Source: Gemmatimonas sp. UBA7669 (GTDB taxonomy: Bacteria > Gemmatimonadota > Gemmatimonadetes > Gemmatimonadales > Gemmatimonadaceae). From it: DNA of 64,000 nt. The notes under the pieces are model-generated. The model was not told where the DNA came from. It saw only the letters and a program-made list of their open reading frames with translations, and did no database searches. The DNA is taken from NCBI RefSeq assembly GCF_002483225.1, contig NZ_DLHL01000016.1, forward strand, positions 10,528 to 74,527, read 5' to 3'. The position numbers and the translations under genes are program-made. Positions 51,944 through 61,900 of the stretch are shown piece by piece (position 1 is the stretch's first letter; each line of letters begins with the position of its first letter).

Positions 51944-52826
51944 CCCAGGCGGTGTACCAGATGTCACGCAGCATTTCCGCGCCGGCACCAAGCCGCGCTA
52001 CGGCAAACGCTTTCTGTTCCGGCGTGACCGTCTCCGGGCGGAACTGCGTGGCCTTGTCCAGCGCATAGAGCGGTTCAAGCTGCGCGTTGGAGGCCATGAG
52101 GAATGCCACCACCGCCGCGCGCAGGTCGGGAAACACCTGTGGGGCGTTGGTCATGGCTGCGCGCACATCGGCTTCCTTGATATGCGCCTGCACAAACTGT
52201 GACTCGAAGCGACTGTGGAACCGGTTGTCGGTGGGATAGCCCTTGGGATTGTCACCGACCCAGCCGTTGTAGTGCTTCGAGGTGTGATGCGGGTTGCTGC
52301 CGTCGGCTACAAAATGACCCAATACGCCCGCGTCATCGATGATGCGGGCTTCGATCCAGCGTCGCACGGTGGAATCCGGCGCAATGCGCCACATCCGGAA
52401 GTCGTTGCGCAGTTTCTGCGAGTACTCGAGGATCGTGAATGGAAGGAAACCCATGGTGGCCGGCGCATAGCCCGCCGCGCGGACGGAATCGGCGAACGCG
52501 TGCCGGTCGGGTGCTGCGAACGCTCCGGCCAGTTGCTGCGCATTCAGGAAGTCCAGATCCATGAAATGATCGGGCGACGATCCGCCGTTGAGCGCCATGT
52601 CACGGCGGCTCTCGTCACGCGACTTCCAGCGGTCGGGCTCAGGATTGAGATACGACAACTGCTCGGCAGCGTTGCGGAAGAAGGCCGGCATGTCCTCAGG
52701 CAGGGCCTTGGCTGCCGTGAGGCCAACAAGTCGGTGCCCGTGATCGCCCCAGGCATTGAGCGTGAGGGGGACACAGAGCAGGGCCGCACTGGCGGCGGCA
52801 AGCAGAGACGTGCGGATACGTGACAT
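51912..52826 (-). CDS. Exported zinc-dependent S1/P1-like nuclease/phospholipase family protein
   Basis: 304 residues from ATG 52826. After the signal peptide (LLAAASAALLCVPLTLNA) the mature chain should begin WGDHGHRLVG, and in this superfamily the N-terminal Trp and nearby His bind zinc. Other metal motifs: SPDHFMDLDFL, RIIDDAGVLGHFVADGSNPHHT and HYNGWVGDNPKG. Members degrade single-stranded nucleic acids or phospholipids outside the cell; the exact activity is open. The 3' 32 bp overlap the hybrid kinase gene. Confidence 0.75.
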   Translation of the reverse strand: MSRIRTSLLAAASAALLCVPLTLNAWGDHGHRLVGLTAAKALPEDMPAFFRNAAEQLSYLNPEPDRWKSRDESRRDMALNGGSSPDHFMDLDFLNAQQLAGAFAAPDRHAFADSVRAAGYAPATMGFLPFTILEYSQKLRNDFRMWRIAPDSTVRRWIEARIIDDAGVLGHFVADGSNPHHTSKHYNGWVGDNPKGYPTDNRFHSRFESQFVQAHIKEADVRAAMTNAPQVFPDLRAAVVAFLMASNAQLEPLYALDKATQFRPETVTPEQKAFAVARLGAGAEMLRDIWYTAWVTSAVTPTPR

Positions 52827-52928
52827 GGCGACAGACAGTCGGGAAAGCGAACGGGAGTCCTCGACATGGCCAAAGGCCACAGGCCGATGGCCGTTGTCGG
52901 GACTCCCGCAAGCTACTCGATCTGCTCA

Positions 52929-52951
52929 CACCGCGAGAGCGTGTCGCGGTG
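52929..52951. terminator. Hairpin downstream of the RCC1 lipoprotein gene
   Basis: CACCGCGA and TCGCGGTG pair perfectly around a 7-nt loop, 10 bp beyond the stop of the gene at 52961 (minus strand). No T-run. Confidence 0.45.
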
Positions 52952-52960
52952 ACAGGACGG

Positions 52961-54994
52961 TCACAGTGGCTTCTGCCCCACGACGATGCTTGCCGAGGCG
53001 TTCACCGTTTCGGCCGTGCCGCGTGTGCCATTGCCCAACTGACCGAAGTCGTTGCGTCCCCAGCACCAGGTGGTGAGGCGATCCTTCGAGATGGCGCAGG
53101 TGAAGCTCGACGAACCCGTACCGATACCCGAGACCCGAACGTCCGCGACCTTGGCCGTGCCGATCGCGCGAGCCGGCGCATAGGAGAACGCCATGGCGTT
53201 GCCAAGCTGGCCGTTCACGTTGTTGCCCCAGCAGTAGACGTCATCGCTCGTGGTGACGCCGCAGGTGTGGTTGAAGCCGGCAGAAATGGCGCGGAACTTG
53301 TGACCACCGGTCACCGCCGTAGGCGCGGACTGATCACTGGTGTTGCCGTTGCCGAAGCGACCCCCGTTGCGCCCCCAGCAGTATCCGCTGCCGTCATACG
53401 CCACACCACAGGCGTACTGCGAACCCAGCGAGAGTGAAGCGAACTGCAGGCCGCCCGTGACCGGCGCCGGTGCCATGGTGTAGGTGTTGCCGTAAGACGG
53501 ACGCTGTCCGTCACCCAGCTGCCCGAGTCCGTTTGAACCCCAGCAGTGCGCCGCGCCGCCCGAGGTCAGACCGCAGGAGAAGGAATCGCCCGCTTCGACG
53601 ATGTTGAGCGCCAGACCCGATGCAGCCGCCTGCGGTCCTTCCACATAGCGGTTGTGCCCGGCGCCAAACTGGCCCCACTGGTTGTAGCCCCAGCACACCG
53701 TGTTGCGCTGCACCGTCATGCCACAGGCGTGCTCAATGCCCGCCGACAGATACGTGAAGCGCAAGCCGCCCGGCACTTCAGCGGGGGTCGCCGAGAAGCC
53801 ACCTGTCACACCGCCACCCAGTGTGCCCCAGCCGTTGTTGCCCCAGCAGAGCGCGGCGCCATCAATGCGCAAGCCGCAGGTATAGCGCGAGAACGCGGTG
53901 ATCTGCACGAAGCGATGTCCACCGGGCACGCGGAACGGTGCCGTGCGATGCACCTGATCCCCCACCTGGGCATCACCAAGCCGCGCATCCGTCCCGTTCA
54001 TGCCCCAGCACCAGGCAATGCCGCCGCTGGCGAGATCGCAGGCATGCTGCGTGCCAAGCACGAGTGAACGGTACTTGATCACGACGACGCGCTGTACGGT
54101 GGTGGACAACGGACCGGCCGTGGCCGTGACAGTCACGGTGCCGCGATCGACACCCGTCAGCAAACCCGACTGCCCGTTGATGCTGGCCACGTTGGCATTG
54201 GACGACGACCACGTGACGGGCACCGTGGTGACAACTCGTCCAGCGGAGTCCTTGAGAACGGCTGTGAGCGTCTGCGTTTCGTACGCCTCAATGGTATCCA
54301 GCGCGGGCGAGACGGCAATCGACACCACCGGATTGGGTGGCGGCGTGACCGTGATGTTGAGCTCCTGCGTGCGACCTTCGGCCTGTGCGGTGATGCGCAC
54401 CGTGCCAGCCGCCACGCCGGTGACCGTCGCCGATGCGGCATCAACAGCCGCGACGGTGGCAATGGTGGGCGCAGACGTCACCCAGGTGATCGTGCGACCC
54501 GTGAGCGCCTGACCGGCGGCATCGCGCGCTTCGGCGGTGAGGCGCAGTGTCTGACCCACTGCAACCGTGTTGGTCGCGGGCGTGATGGCCACGGAAGCCA
54601 CCGGCACGACCACGGGCGTCACCTGCACACTCGCCGTGGCAGCGCGCCCTTCACTCGTTGCGGTGATGGTTGCCGAACCGGCCGCCACACCGGTGACGAC
54701 ACCGCTGCTGCTTACGGTGGCGATGTTGCTGGCCGAAGAACTCCAGGCAATGCTGCGTCCACTGAGCACACGACCCTGTGCATCACGCGCTTCGGCACTG
54801 AGCGACGCGGTGGCACCCACAGCAACGGATGCGGTGGTCGGCGTGATGGCCACCGACGCCACAGCAATGGGCGCCGGTGTATCGGGTGCGGTGGAATCAC
54901 TGCTGCAGGCCGCGATGGCAAGGGACAGCAGGGCAACATGACTGTACGAAACGAGCGAACGGGCCAGACGGCGGCCCGGAGAGGCAATGCGCAT
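52961..54994 (-). CDS. Lipoprotein with Ig-like (Big2) domains and RCC1 repeats
   Basis: 677 residues from ATG 54994 (GGAG 10 nt upstream). Lipobox (LLSLAIAACSSD). Three Big2 domains follow (about 45-320), each starting like VASVAITPTTASVAVGATAS and ending VTGVAAGSATITATSEG. The rest is an RCC1-type seven-bladed propeller, each blade carrying a CWG pair: ACDLASGGIAWCWGMNG, TCGLRIDGAALCWGNNG, ACGMTVQRNTVCWGYNQ and similar. Each blade has two Cys, apparently one disulfide per blade. It is a surface protein, probably binding; the partner is unknown. Confidence 0.9.
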   Translation of the reverse strand: MRIASPGRRLARSLVSYSHVALLSLAIAACSSDSTAPDTPAPIAVASVAITPTTASVAVGATASLSAEARDAQGRVLSGRSIAWSSSASNIATVSSSGVVTGVAAGSATITATSEGRAATASVQVTPVVVPVASVAITPATNTVAVGQTLRLTAEARDAAGQALTGRTITWVTSAPTIATVAAVDAASATVTGVAAGTVRITAQAEGRTQELNITVTPPPNPVVSIAVSPALDTIEAYETQTLTAVLKDSAGRVVTTVPVTWSSSNANVASINGQSGLLTGVDRGTVTVTATAGPLSTTVQRVVVIKYRSLVLGTQHACDLASGGIAWCWGMNGTDARLGDAQVGDQVHRTAPFRVPGGHRFVQITAFSRYTCGLRIDGAALCWGNNGWGTLGGGVTGGFSATPAEVPGGLRFTYLSAGIEHACGMTVQRNTVCWGYNQWGQFGAGHNRYVEGPQAAASGLALNIVEAGDSFSCGLTSGGAAHCWGSNGLGQLGDGQRPSYGNTYTMAPAPVTGGLQFASLSLGSQYACGVAYDGSGYCWGRNGGRFGNGNTSDQSAPTAVTGGHKFRAISAGFNHTCGVTTSDDVYCWGNNVNGQLGNAMAFSYAPARAIGTAKVADVRVSGIGTGSSSFTCAISKDRLTTWCWGRNDFGQLGNGTRGTAETVNASASIVVGQKPL

Positions 54995-55072
54995 GGGAAC
55001 GGAACTCCGAAGGAGGTTGTGCCTTTGGAAGCGCGAGGCACCACCCGGACATTTCACGCGACGAACAACAGA

Positions 55073-55112
55073 GCGCGGGTTGGTTCGACGTGCACATCGA
55101 ATCAACCCGCGC
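55073..55112. terminator. Strong hairpin between SOD and RCC1 genes
   Basis: 16-nt arms (55073-55088 and 55097-55112, one mismatch) around an 8-nt loop, in the 215-bp gap downstream of the SOD gene. A perfect 10-bp palindrome ACGTATACGT lies at 55187-55196, between the SOD stop and the hairpin; its role is unknown. Confidence 0.5.
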
Positions 55113-55209
55113 CCGCACATGCCAGTACGCATGTGATTGCAGCACATCGTGAGGCGGCCGGGGAGCGTGCCGGGCCTTACCTCAATACGTATACGTTTGT
55201 CACCGCCCC

Positions 55210-55920
55210 CTATTCGACCTGCGCACCCACCACATCCCAGTTGATGCGCGCGAGCACGGCGTCGACATACCGGGCGCGCTGTCCCTGGTACAGTCGGCCA
55301 TGGGCGTGCTCCCACACGTCGATACCGAGGACTGGCAGCTCACCATCGAGCAGTGGCGAGTCGTCATTGGCAAGTGCACGCACTGCCAGACGATTGGTGG
55401 CGGTCTTCACCAGCCACGCCCATCCGTTGCCCTCGATGCCCAACGCGGCCTCGCGCAGTGCGGACTTGCAGGCGTCCACCGTTTCGAAATCGCGCACCAT
55501 CATGTTGCCGAAACGTCCATCGGGCAGAGCCGCCGAGGCCGCGCCGGGCGCGAGCAGCTTCCAATAGAGCGCGTGATTGGCATGTGCGCAGCCATGGGTG
55601 CGAATGGACGCACGCGAGGCTTCGGGCCAGCGCCGGAGGCCCATGATCAACTGTCCCAGCGAGTACTCATGCAGGGCGGGAAACGCCGCCAGCGCCGTGT
55701 TGAGGGATTGCACATGCCCGCCGTGTACGGTCTGATGGTGCGCCTGCACGGTGGCTGCGTCGAGCGCCGGAGCGAGGGCCTTGGTTTCGTAGCCCAACGG
55801 CGGCAGCACGAACGGGTATCTCTGCTGCAGCACCACATCGGGCGCGGGACGGAAGAGGTGTGTTCCGTCGCCGAAGGGGCCCGTCCACGAGACGCTGAGG
55901 CTGGCGCTGTTCGATGGCAT
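55210..55920 (-). CDS. Iron/manganese superoxide dismutase family protein with altered active site
   Basis: 236 residues from ATG 55920, with an extra ~35-residue N-terminus and no signal peptide. SOD pattern: YPFVLPPLGYETKALAPALD, VQAHHQTVHGGHV (ligand His ~61), CAHANHALYW (His ~116), GNGWAWLVKTATN and GIDVWEHAHG (Asp ~201, His ~205). So all four metal ligands remain. Compared with E. coli SodA, gateway His30 is Val (65), Tyr34 is His (69) and Gln146 is Asp (186); no FeSOD-type Gln69 is present either. Activity may differ from normal dismutases. The neighbours give no clue. Confidence 0.85.
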   Translation of the reverse strand: MPSNSASLSVSWTGPFGDGTHLFRPAPDVVLQQRYPFVLPPLGYETKALAPALDAATVQAHHQTVHGGHVQSLNTALAAFPALHEYSLGQLIMGLRRWPEASRASIRTHGCAHANHALYWKLLAPGAASAALPDGRFGNMMVRDFETVDACKSALREAALGIEGNGWAWLVKTATNRLAVRALANDDSPLLDGELPVLGIDVWEHAHGRLYQGQRARYVDAVLARINWDVVGAQVE

Positions 55921-55942
55921 GAAGCGTGTATGCGTGGACAGG

Positions 55943-56401
55943 CTACTTCGTTGAGTCCGGTTTTGTAGGCAGTGCGAGAGGCTTGGCGGGCACCGGTGTG
56001 CAGTGTGTGGCCTGCTGATTGCGTACGCGCGTGGCATTGAGAAAGCTGCGCTGCCCACGCTGGGACGCGTCGACGCCTTCTATGATGTGCAATTGCGGCT
56101 CGAGCGGTGGCCGCGACATGCCCTCGGAGGCATCGAGACCACCAAGGCCGAGCGACCCCGGCGACCAGCGGCCGCGCCGGGCTTCACCAGCGCTGTTGAG
56201 TGCCTGCGCGGCCTGCGCACTGGCCGTGAGACATTTCTGTGCGGTGGCTGACTCCGCCCGCGCATGGTCCGCGCGGGTGGTCGGCACCGGGTCGAATGCG
56301 CCCCGCGCCGACTGCTGCGCCGCGACGGGGCGCGCGGCGCCGACCGAGACCGCAGCGGCCAGAATGACCATGAGTACGCTCTGATGTCTCATATCCCGCA
56401 T
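55943..56401 (-). CDS. Hypothetical exported protein
   Basis: 152 residues from ATG 56401 (MRDMRHQSVLMV), chosen because the frame further upstream only encodes the 15-bp repeat. A signal peptide (LMVILAAAVSVGAARPVAAQ) leads to a Gln/Ala-rich mature part with Cys in AQKCLTASAQAA and THCTPVPAK. No family recognised. It ends 23 bp before the SOD start, so the two may be cotranscribed. Confidence 0.55.
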   Translation of the reverse strand: MRDMRHQSVLMVILAAAVSVGAARPVAAQQSARGAFDPVPTTRADHARAESATAQKCLTASAQAAQALNSAGEARRGRWSPGSLGLGGLDASEGMSRPPLEPQLHIIEGVDASQRGQRSFLNATRVRNQQATHCTPVPAKPLALPTKPDSTK

Positions 56402-56452
56402 CGCAGCTCCCGTCTCAGGGTTGGTCCCGCTTGCTGTTCCTTCCCGCGGTTC

Positions 56453-56512
56453 CACCTTACGCAGTATCACCTTACGCAGTATCACCTTACGCAGTATCAC
56501 CTTACGCAGTTC
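56453..56512. repeat. Four-copy tandem repeat CACCTTACGCAGTAT
   Basis: Three perfect 15-bp units (56453-56467, 56468-56482, 56483-56497) and a fourth that ends CAGTTC. It lies 11 bp beyond the stop of the glutamine synthetase gene and shares CCTTACGC with the repeats at 24.4 and 63.2 kb. The 121-bp gap holds nothing else. Confidence 0.85.
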
Positions 56513-56522
56513 TTTGGTTGGC

Positions 56523-57932
56523 TCAATACCGCGCCAGGTACCGGTCAAGTTCCCACGCCGTCACCTGCTGGTTATACGCCTCCCACTCTGCCCGCTTCGC
56601 CGCCAGAAACTGCTGCGCGATGTACTCCCCGAGCGCCTCCTGCATCACATCATCCTTCTCGAGCTCATCGCAGGCCTCGGCCAGCGACTGCGGCAGATCG
56701 TCCACACGCAGGCGCCGACGCTCGCGGTGTGACATCTCCCAGATGTTCGTGTTGACGGGCTCCCGCCAATCGGCCTGCGTCGCCAGACCATCGAGACCTG
56801 CCGCCAGCATCACCGTGAGGGCGAGATACGGATTGGCCGCCGGGTCGGGCGTGCGCAGCTCGAGCCGCGTGCCCGATCCGCGGCGCTCCGGCACGCGGAT
56901 CATGGGTGAGCGATTGCGCATGCTCCACGCCACGTTCACCGGCGCCTCGAAGCCCGGCACCAGCCGCTTGTAGCTGTTCACCAGTGGGTTGGTCACGGCC
57001 GTCATGCCACGCGCATGCTTGAGCAGGCCGCCAATGTAGTGCAGTGCCGTGAGACTGAGTGCCCACTCCCGCTGCGGGTCCCAGAACGCATTCTGCCCGC
57101 CCTTGAACAGACTCTGGTGCGTATGCATCCCGCTGCCGTTCTGTCCGAACACCGGCTTGGGCATGAATGAGGCGATGAGACCGAACTGCCGCGCCACCTG
57201 CTTCACCACGAAGCGGAAGGTCGCGATGTTGTCCGCTGTGCGCAGCGCCTCGGCATAGCGGAAGTCGATCTCATGCTGACCATGCGCCACCTCGTGGTGC
57301 ACCGCTTCCACTTCGAAGCCCATCTGCTCGAGTGCATCCACGATGGCGCGGCGCGCGTCCTCGCCGAGGTCCATGGGCGCGAGATCGAAATACCCACCCA
57401 CATCGTGTGTGTCCGTGGCGGGCCGGCCGTCTGGCGTGGGTTTGAACAGAAAGAACTCCGCCTCCATGCCGGCGTTCATCACGAAGCCCTGTTCGGCGGC
57501 GCGCGCGAGCTGTCGCTTGAGCACCGTACGCGGATCGCCCGCAAACGGACTGCCGTCCGGCATGGTGATGTCGCAGATCAGGCGGCCAACGCGAGCCGAC
57601 GGATCGCCCCAGGGAAAGATCTGGAACGTGGTCAGATCGGGGGCCAGCAACATGTCCGACTCCTCCACCCGCACAAATCCGGCGATGCTGGAGCCGTCGA
57701 ACATGATGTCGCCCTTGAGCGCCTTCCTGAACTGCGAGCTCGGGATCTCGACGTTCTTGATGCCCCCCAGGATGTCCGTGAACTGGAGGCGCAAGAAGCG
57801 CACCTGCTGCGCCTCGGCCAGTTCGAGAATGTCCGCCGCGGTGGCGCCGGACAGATTGCTGGGGACGATCGAACGACTGGAAGTAGCCACGCGGAAAGCA
57901 CCTGGGCGGGAGAACAACGTCACTTCGGCCAT
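56523..57932 (-). CDS. glnA: Glutamine synthetase, type I (alpha-like)
   Basis: 469 residues from ATG 57932; a GTG at 57887 would give 454, nearer to the usual ~445. GSI motifs: FTDILGGIKNVEIP, DGSSIAGFVRVEESDM (glutamate/ammonia loop), NAGMEAEFFLF, VAHGQHEIDFRYAEAL, GSGMHTHQSLF, NPLVNSYKRLVPGFEAPVN and RGSGTRLELRTPDPAANPYLAL. No tyrosine adenylylation site near the C-terminus is visible, as in the alpha type, which is usually feedback-controlled. Together with the GSIII gene it gives two ammonia-fixing enzymes. Confidence 0.95.
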   Translation of the reverse strand: MAEVTLFSRPGAFRVATSSRSIVPSNLSGATAADILELAEAQQVRFLRLQFTDILGGIKNVEIPSSQFRKALKGDIMFDGSSIAGFVRVEESDMLLAPDLTTFQIFPWGDPSARVGRLICDITMPDGSPFAGDPRTVLKRQLARAAEQGFVMNAGMEAEFFLFKPTPDGRPATDTHDVGGYFDLAPMDLGEDARRAIVDALEQMGFEVEAVHHEVAHGQHEIDFRYAEALRTADNIATFRFVVKQVARQFGLIASFMPKPVFGQNGSGMHTHQSLFKGGQNAFWDPQREWALSLTALHYIGGLLKHARGMTAVTNPLVNSYKRLVPGFEAPVNVAWSMRNRSPMIRVPERRGSGTRLELRTPDPAANPYLALTVMLAAGLDGLATQADWREPVNTNIWEMSHRERRRLRVDDLPQSLAEACDELEKDDVMQEALGEYIAQQFLAAKRAEWEAYNQQVTAWELDRYLARY

Positions 57933-57956
57933 CAATTCTACTAACTTTCCGTCCTC

Positions 57957-58745
57957 ATGACCTCTTCGACTGCTTCCGGCCGGCCCGCTGCCGGCGCCGC
58001 GTTCTGTGCGGCCTGTGGTGCCCCCCTGTCCACCGGTGCCCGCTTCTGTCATCGCTGTGGTACGCCAGCCGGTCAGGGCGCGCCCGTTGCCGGCCAACCC
58101 GCCGCGCCCGGCGGCGTGGCGGCGGTCCTGCCCTGGGGCGTGGCTTTTGTGGCCCTGCTGGCGCTCGTGGCCATGTTTGCCGGCCGCAACTTTGGCGCCG
58201 CCAAGGGATCGAGCATCGACGGCAGTGCCAACTCCCTTGCTACGCAGGCCATTGACGGTCCGGCGGCAGCGGCGGCGCCGTTTGCCGGCGGTGCGGCGGC
58301 GGCAGGCGGGCGGGCCCCGGATCTCAGCAACATGACCCCGAGTGAGATCGCCTCACGGCTGTTCAACCGCGTGATGGAGCTCGCGGAGGCGGGCAAGGTC
58401 GACTCGGCGGTCTTCATCGGAGAGCGCATGGCCCTCCCTGCGCACGAGATGCTGCCTGAGATCACCATCGACGAGCGGTATCACTATGGTCGGCTGGCCG
58501 AGGTGGTGAACAACGCGGGCGTGGCCCGGGCCCAGGCGGACACCATTCTGCAGCGGGAGCCCAACCACCTGCTCGGCCTGCTGCTGCGCGTGCGTGCGGC
58601 CCGGATGGACAAGGACGCGGCCACGGAGCGGCAGTACAATACGCGCTTTCTGGCGGCGCTTGAGAAGGAGCGGAACGCCGACCGCGAGGAGTATCGCGTC
58701 CACAAGGCCGAGATCGATCGCGCGGAAGCCGAAGCGCGGAAGTAG
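57957..58745 (+). CDS. Zinc-ribbon, single-pass membrane protein
   Basis: 262 residues. An N-terminal zinc ribbon has FCAACGAPLSTGARFCHRCG (two CxxC). A Pro/Gly/Ala linker and one helix (VLPWGVAFVALLALVAMFAG) follow, then an Ala-rich region and a helical C-terminal half (about 130-262) resembling TPR-type repeats (AEVVNNAGVARAQADTILQR, LLGLLLRVRAARMDKDAATE). The N-terminal ribbon would lie in the cytoplasm and the helical part in the periplasm, or the reverse. Function unknown. Divergent from glnA, 24 bp between starts. Confidence 0.65.
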   Translation: MTSSTASGRPAAGAAFCAACGAPLSTGARFCHRCGTPAGQGAPVAGQPAAPGGVAAVLPWGVAFVALLALVAMFAGRNFGAAKGSSIDGSANSLATQAIDGPAAAAAPFAGGAAAAGGRAPDLSNMTPSEIASRLFNRVMELAEAGKVDSAVFIGERMALPAHEMLPEITIDERYHYGRLAEVVNNAGVARAQADTILQREPNHLLGLLLRVRAARMDKDAATERQYNTRFLAALEKERNADREEYRVHKAEIDRAEAEARK

Positions 58746-58788
58746 CAGTAGCCACCAAAGAAGCGGCCACATTGCTAACGGGAATTCA

Positions 58789-58812
58789 CGCGGGTCGGAT
58801 TGCCGACCCGCG
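58789..58812. terminator. Hairpin downstream of the zinc-ribbon gene
   Basis: CGCGGGTCGG and CCGACCCGCG pair perfectly over a 4-nt loop, 44 bp after the stop at 58745. No T-run. Nothing else in 58746-58921 is clear. Confidence 0.55.
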
Positions 58813-58921
58813 CAATTGGTGGTAGGGTCTAGGGACGGGCGATGCGAAGCCGTATGCCCCCGCCTGCCCGCCTCACTCCCCGGCGGGTCCCGAATTGTCC
58901 CGTGATGAACGCATTCGCCGC

Positions 58922-61900
58922 ATGACCGCCCCCACTTCCTCGGGCATCGTGCCCCCGGACGGGGCCATTCCACCGGCGCTTTCCCATCTCGTGCGCGATC
59001 TCGCGACGGGCGTGGTGACCAAGCGGGCACTGTTTGCCCGACTGGCCGACACGGCCCGCGACCTGACAAGGGCCGAGGGCAGCGCCGTTATCGAGATGGA
59101 AAGCGACGAACACTATCGCATCATCGCCCCCAGTGGGTCGGTGAGCCGCCTCGACGGCATGGTCATGCCGATGATGGCTGACCGCTCGATCTTCCGCGAC
59201 GTGGTGCACACGCGCGAGACGCAGTTCAGCAATGATGCGCCCAACGACCCGCGCATCAATCCGGCGGTCGCAGAACCCATCAACGTCCAGCAGCTGGTGG
59301 TGTCGCCCATTGTGCTGGACGATGCCGTGGTGGGTCTGCTGGCGGTCATCAATCCCGAGGCAGGCGAGGTGCGACCGGAGCATATTGCCTGGCTCGAGCA
59401 TCTGGTGTGGTACGGCTCGCTGGTCATGCGCAGCCTGCAGTTGGTCAGTGCGTCAGAGACCGCCGCCACTGAAGCACGCGCCCGGGCGGCCGAGGCGGCC
59501 CGGGTGGCCCACACCAATGCCGTGCTGGCGCGTGGGGCGCAGTTGTTCACCACCGTCGAGCGACGCGACGACTTGTTTCGCGCGTTCGGTGAGTTGCTGC
59601 GCAGCGAGTTTGGCGCTGACGGCTTCGCGCTCTACGACGCGCAATCGCGCCTGCGCCTGGCGCGCCTCGAACACCAGGAAGGGCGCTTTACGCTCCCCGG
59701 TCCTGCTGTAGCTCGGGATTTCTGGATGACGAGCGCCGCCCAGGCGGTGCAGAACGGCATCCCGCTCTTCTTCGAAGATTGTACGGTGCCGCCGCCGCAA
59801 GGTGACGAAGCCATCGCGCGCCTGCTGCTGGCTGCCGGCATCCACGCCATGGCGCTGTTGCCGATGCGCAGTGACGACAAGGTGCGTGGCCTCGTGTCGG
59901 TGCGCTTCGCCACGCCGCAGGTGTTCGATGCCGATGAGCGCCAACTGCTGGTCGACATCGTCAATCAGTTCGCGCTGGCGCATGGCAACCTGCGCTATGT
60001 CGACGAGCTTGAAGAGCGGACGCAGCGTCTCTCGCGCCTGGCAAAGGCGCAGCAGCAACTCACACAGCTGTCGTCGGAAGACTCGCTGCCCGGCGGCATT
60101 GCGGAGGCCGTGTACCAGGTCCTGCCAAGCGCGGTGTGTGAGTTGCTCGTGGTGCAGGGCAGTGAGCTGCATCGGGTCGTGCGACTCGAGCAGGGACAGC
60201 ATGTGAGCGTGGACTTGGCGCCACTGGCGGACCTGCGCCTCGCACGCGACACGGCCGACAGCGGTATATCCCGCATGGCAACGCATCTCACCAGCGGGGC
60301 TGATGTGGTGCGCGGCTCAAGTGAGCTCTGCGCCGCCGTGCGATTCGGTTTGCGCAGCGCGGGCGTCATTCGCCTTCTGCACCGCGGTGATGAGGCGTTC
60401 GAGGCCCAGGATCTCGATCTCATCACCATTCTTGCGCGGCACGCGGGTACGGCGCTCGAGACCGCACGCCTGTTTTCGCTGCAGGACCTGCAGCGCCAGC
60501 GGGCCGAAGGTGCCGCCGATCTGGCGCGCGCCACGCTGTCGGCCACCAGTGTGGCCGAAGGCGCGAGTGAACTCTTGCATGTGCTCGATCGCTACGTCCC
60601 GTCCATCGGCAAAGCCATAGGTGTCGCCCGTGGACGAGACGGGCGCATGGAGTTCGTGGCAGGCGGCGGGACGCTCGAGTCACTGCGCAGTACCGACCGC
60701 GCCACGCGGTTGTCCATGAACCACCTCGCGCCCGATGGGCAACCGGTGGTGTTCCCGAGTTTGCGCGATGCGGCACCGGCGGAACTGGCCGCCGATGCGC
60801 CGGACGAATGGGCGCTGGCCATCCCGCTGGCGGCGCGTGAGCGCACGCTTGGCGTCCTGCTGGTGACCACGCCACCGTCTGCGCCGCTGCTGCGTCGCGA
60901 TCGCATCACACTCGAGCGACTGTCGGCCTCACTGGCCCTCGCGCTCGACGCCTTGCTGCTCGATGAGGAAGAGCGCCTGGCGCGCGAGCGGGAGCACCTG
61001 CTCGCCACTGCACTCACCACCATCAACCACCCGATCTTCATTCTCGACAAGGTGGGGGTGCGCTACGCCAATCCGGCGGCCGCGCGCGAGTATGGCTGGA
61101 GTCAGGCCGAGCTCATGGACATGCAGTTCGATCAGCTCGTGGTGGGTGAGGACACCAGACAGGGGCACGAGACCGGCTCTGGTGTCGTCGAGCCCGGGGT
61201 GCGGTTGAGTCACGACACGCATCAGCGTCGTGACGGCAGCGAGTTCCCGGCGGCCGTGTCGCTGAGTCCCTTGCTCGGACACGATGGCGACCTGCTGGGT
61301 CAGGTGGTGAGCGTGCGCAACGTGAGCGCCGATCGCCGCCTGCAGGAACAGCTGCGGCAGACCGAGAAGATGGTCGCGCTCGGCGAACTCGTGGCGGGCG
61401 TGGCGCATGAGATCAACAATCCGCTCACCGGCATCTCCGCGTTTGCGCAACTGCTGCTCGAGGAGGAGCTGGCGGGCGATCAGCGCGAATCGGTGGGGCT
61501 CATCAAGCAGGAGTGCGACCGCGCCAAGCGTGTGATTGATGACCTGTTGCTGTTTGCGCGCAAGGGCGAGCGGGATGCAGGGCCGGTGGACGTGAACGCC
61601 GTGCTGGAGCACACCCTGCGCCTGCGCGCCTATCCGCTGCGCAACAGCAAGGTCGAGGTGAAGTTGCAGCTTGACCCCTGCCGACCGCAGGTGAGTGGCG
61701 ACAGCCAGAAGCTCCAGCAGGTGCTGCTCAACCTCATCGCCAACGCCGAATTCGCCATGCAGGAGCGTGAGGTCCGTACGCTGGTCCTCGGCACCAAGTG
61801 TGAACAGGAGCAGGTGTTCATCACCGTGCGGGACAGCGGAAAGGGGATGACACCGGACGTCCGCCGCCGCATCTTCGAACCGTTCTTCAGCACCAAGCCC

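Noticed and set aside
56402..56548. N-terminal LRKVI repeats of the exported protein at 55943
   Set aside because: They are the 15-bp intergenic array read through; the signal peptide starts after the ATG at 56401.
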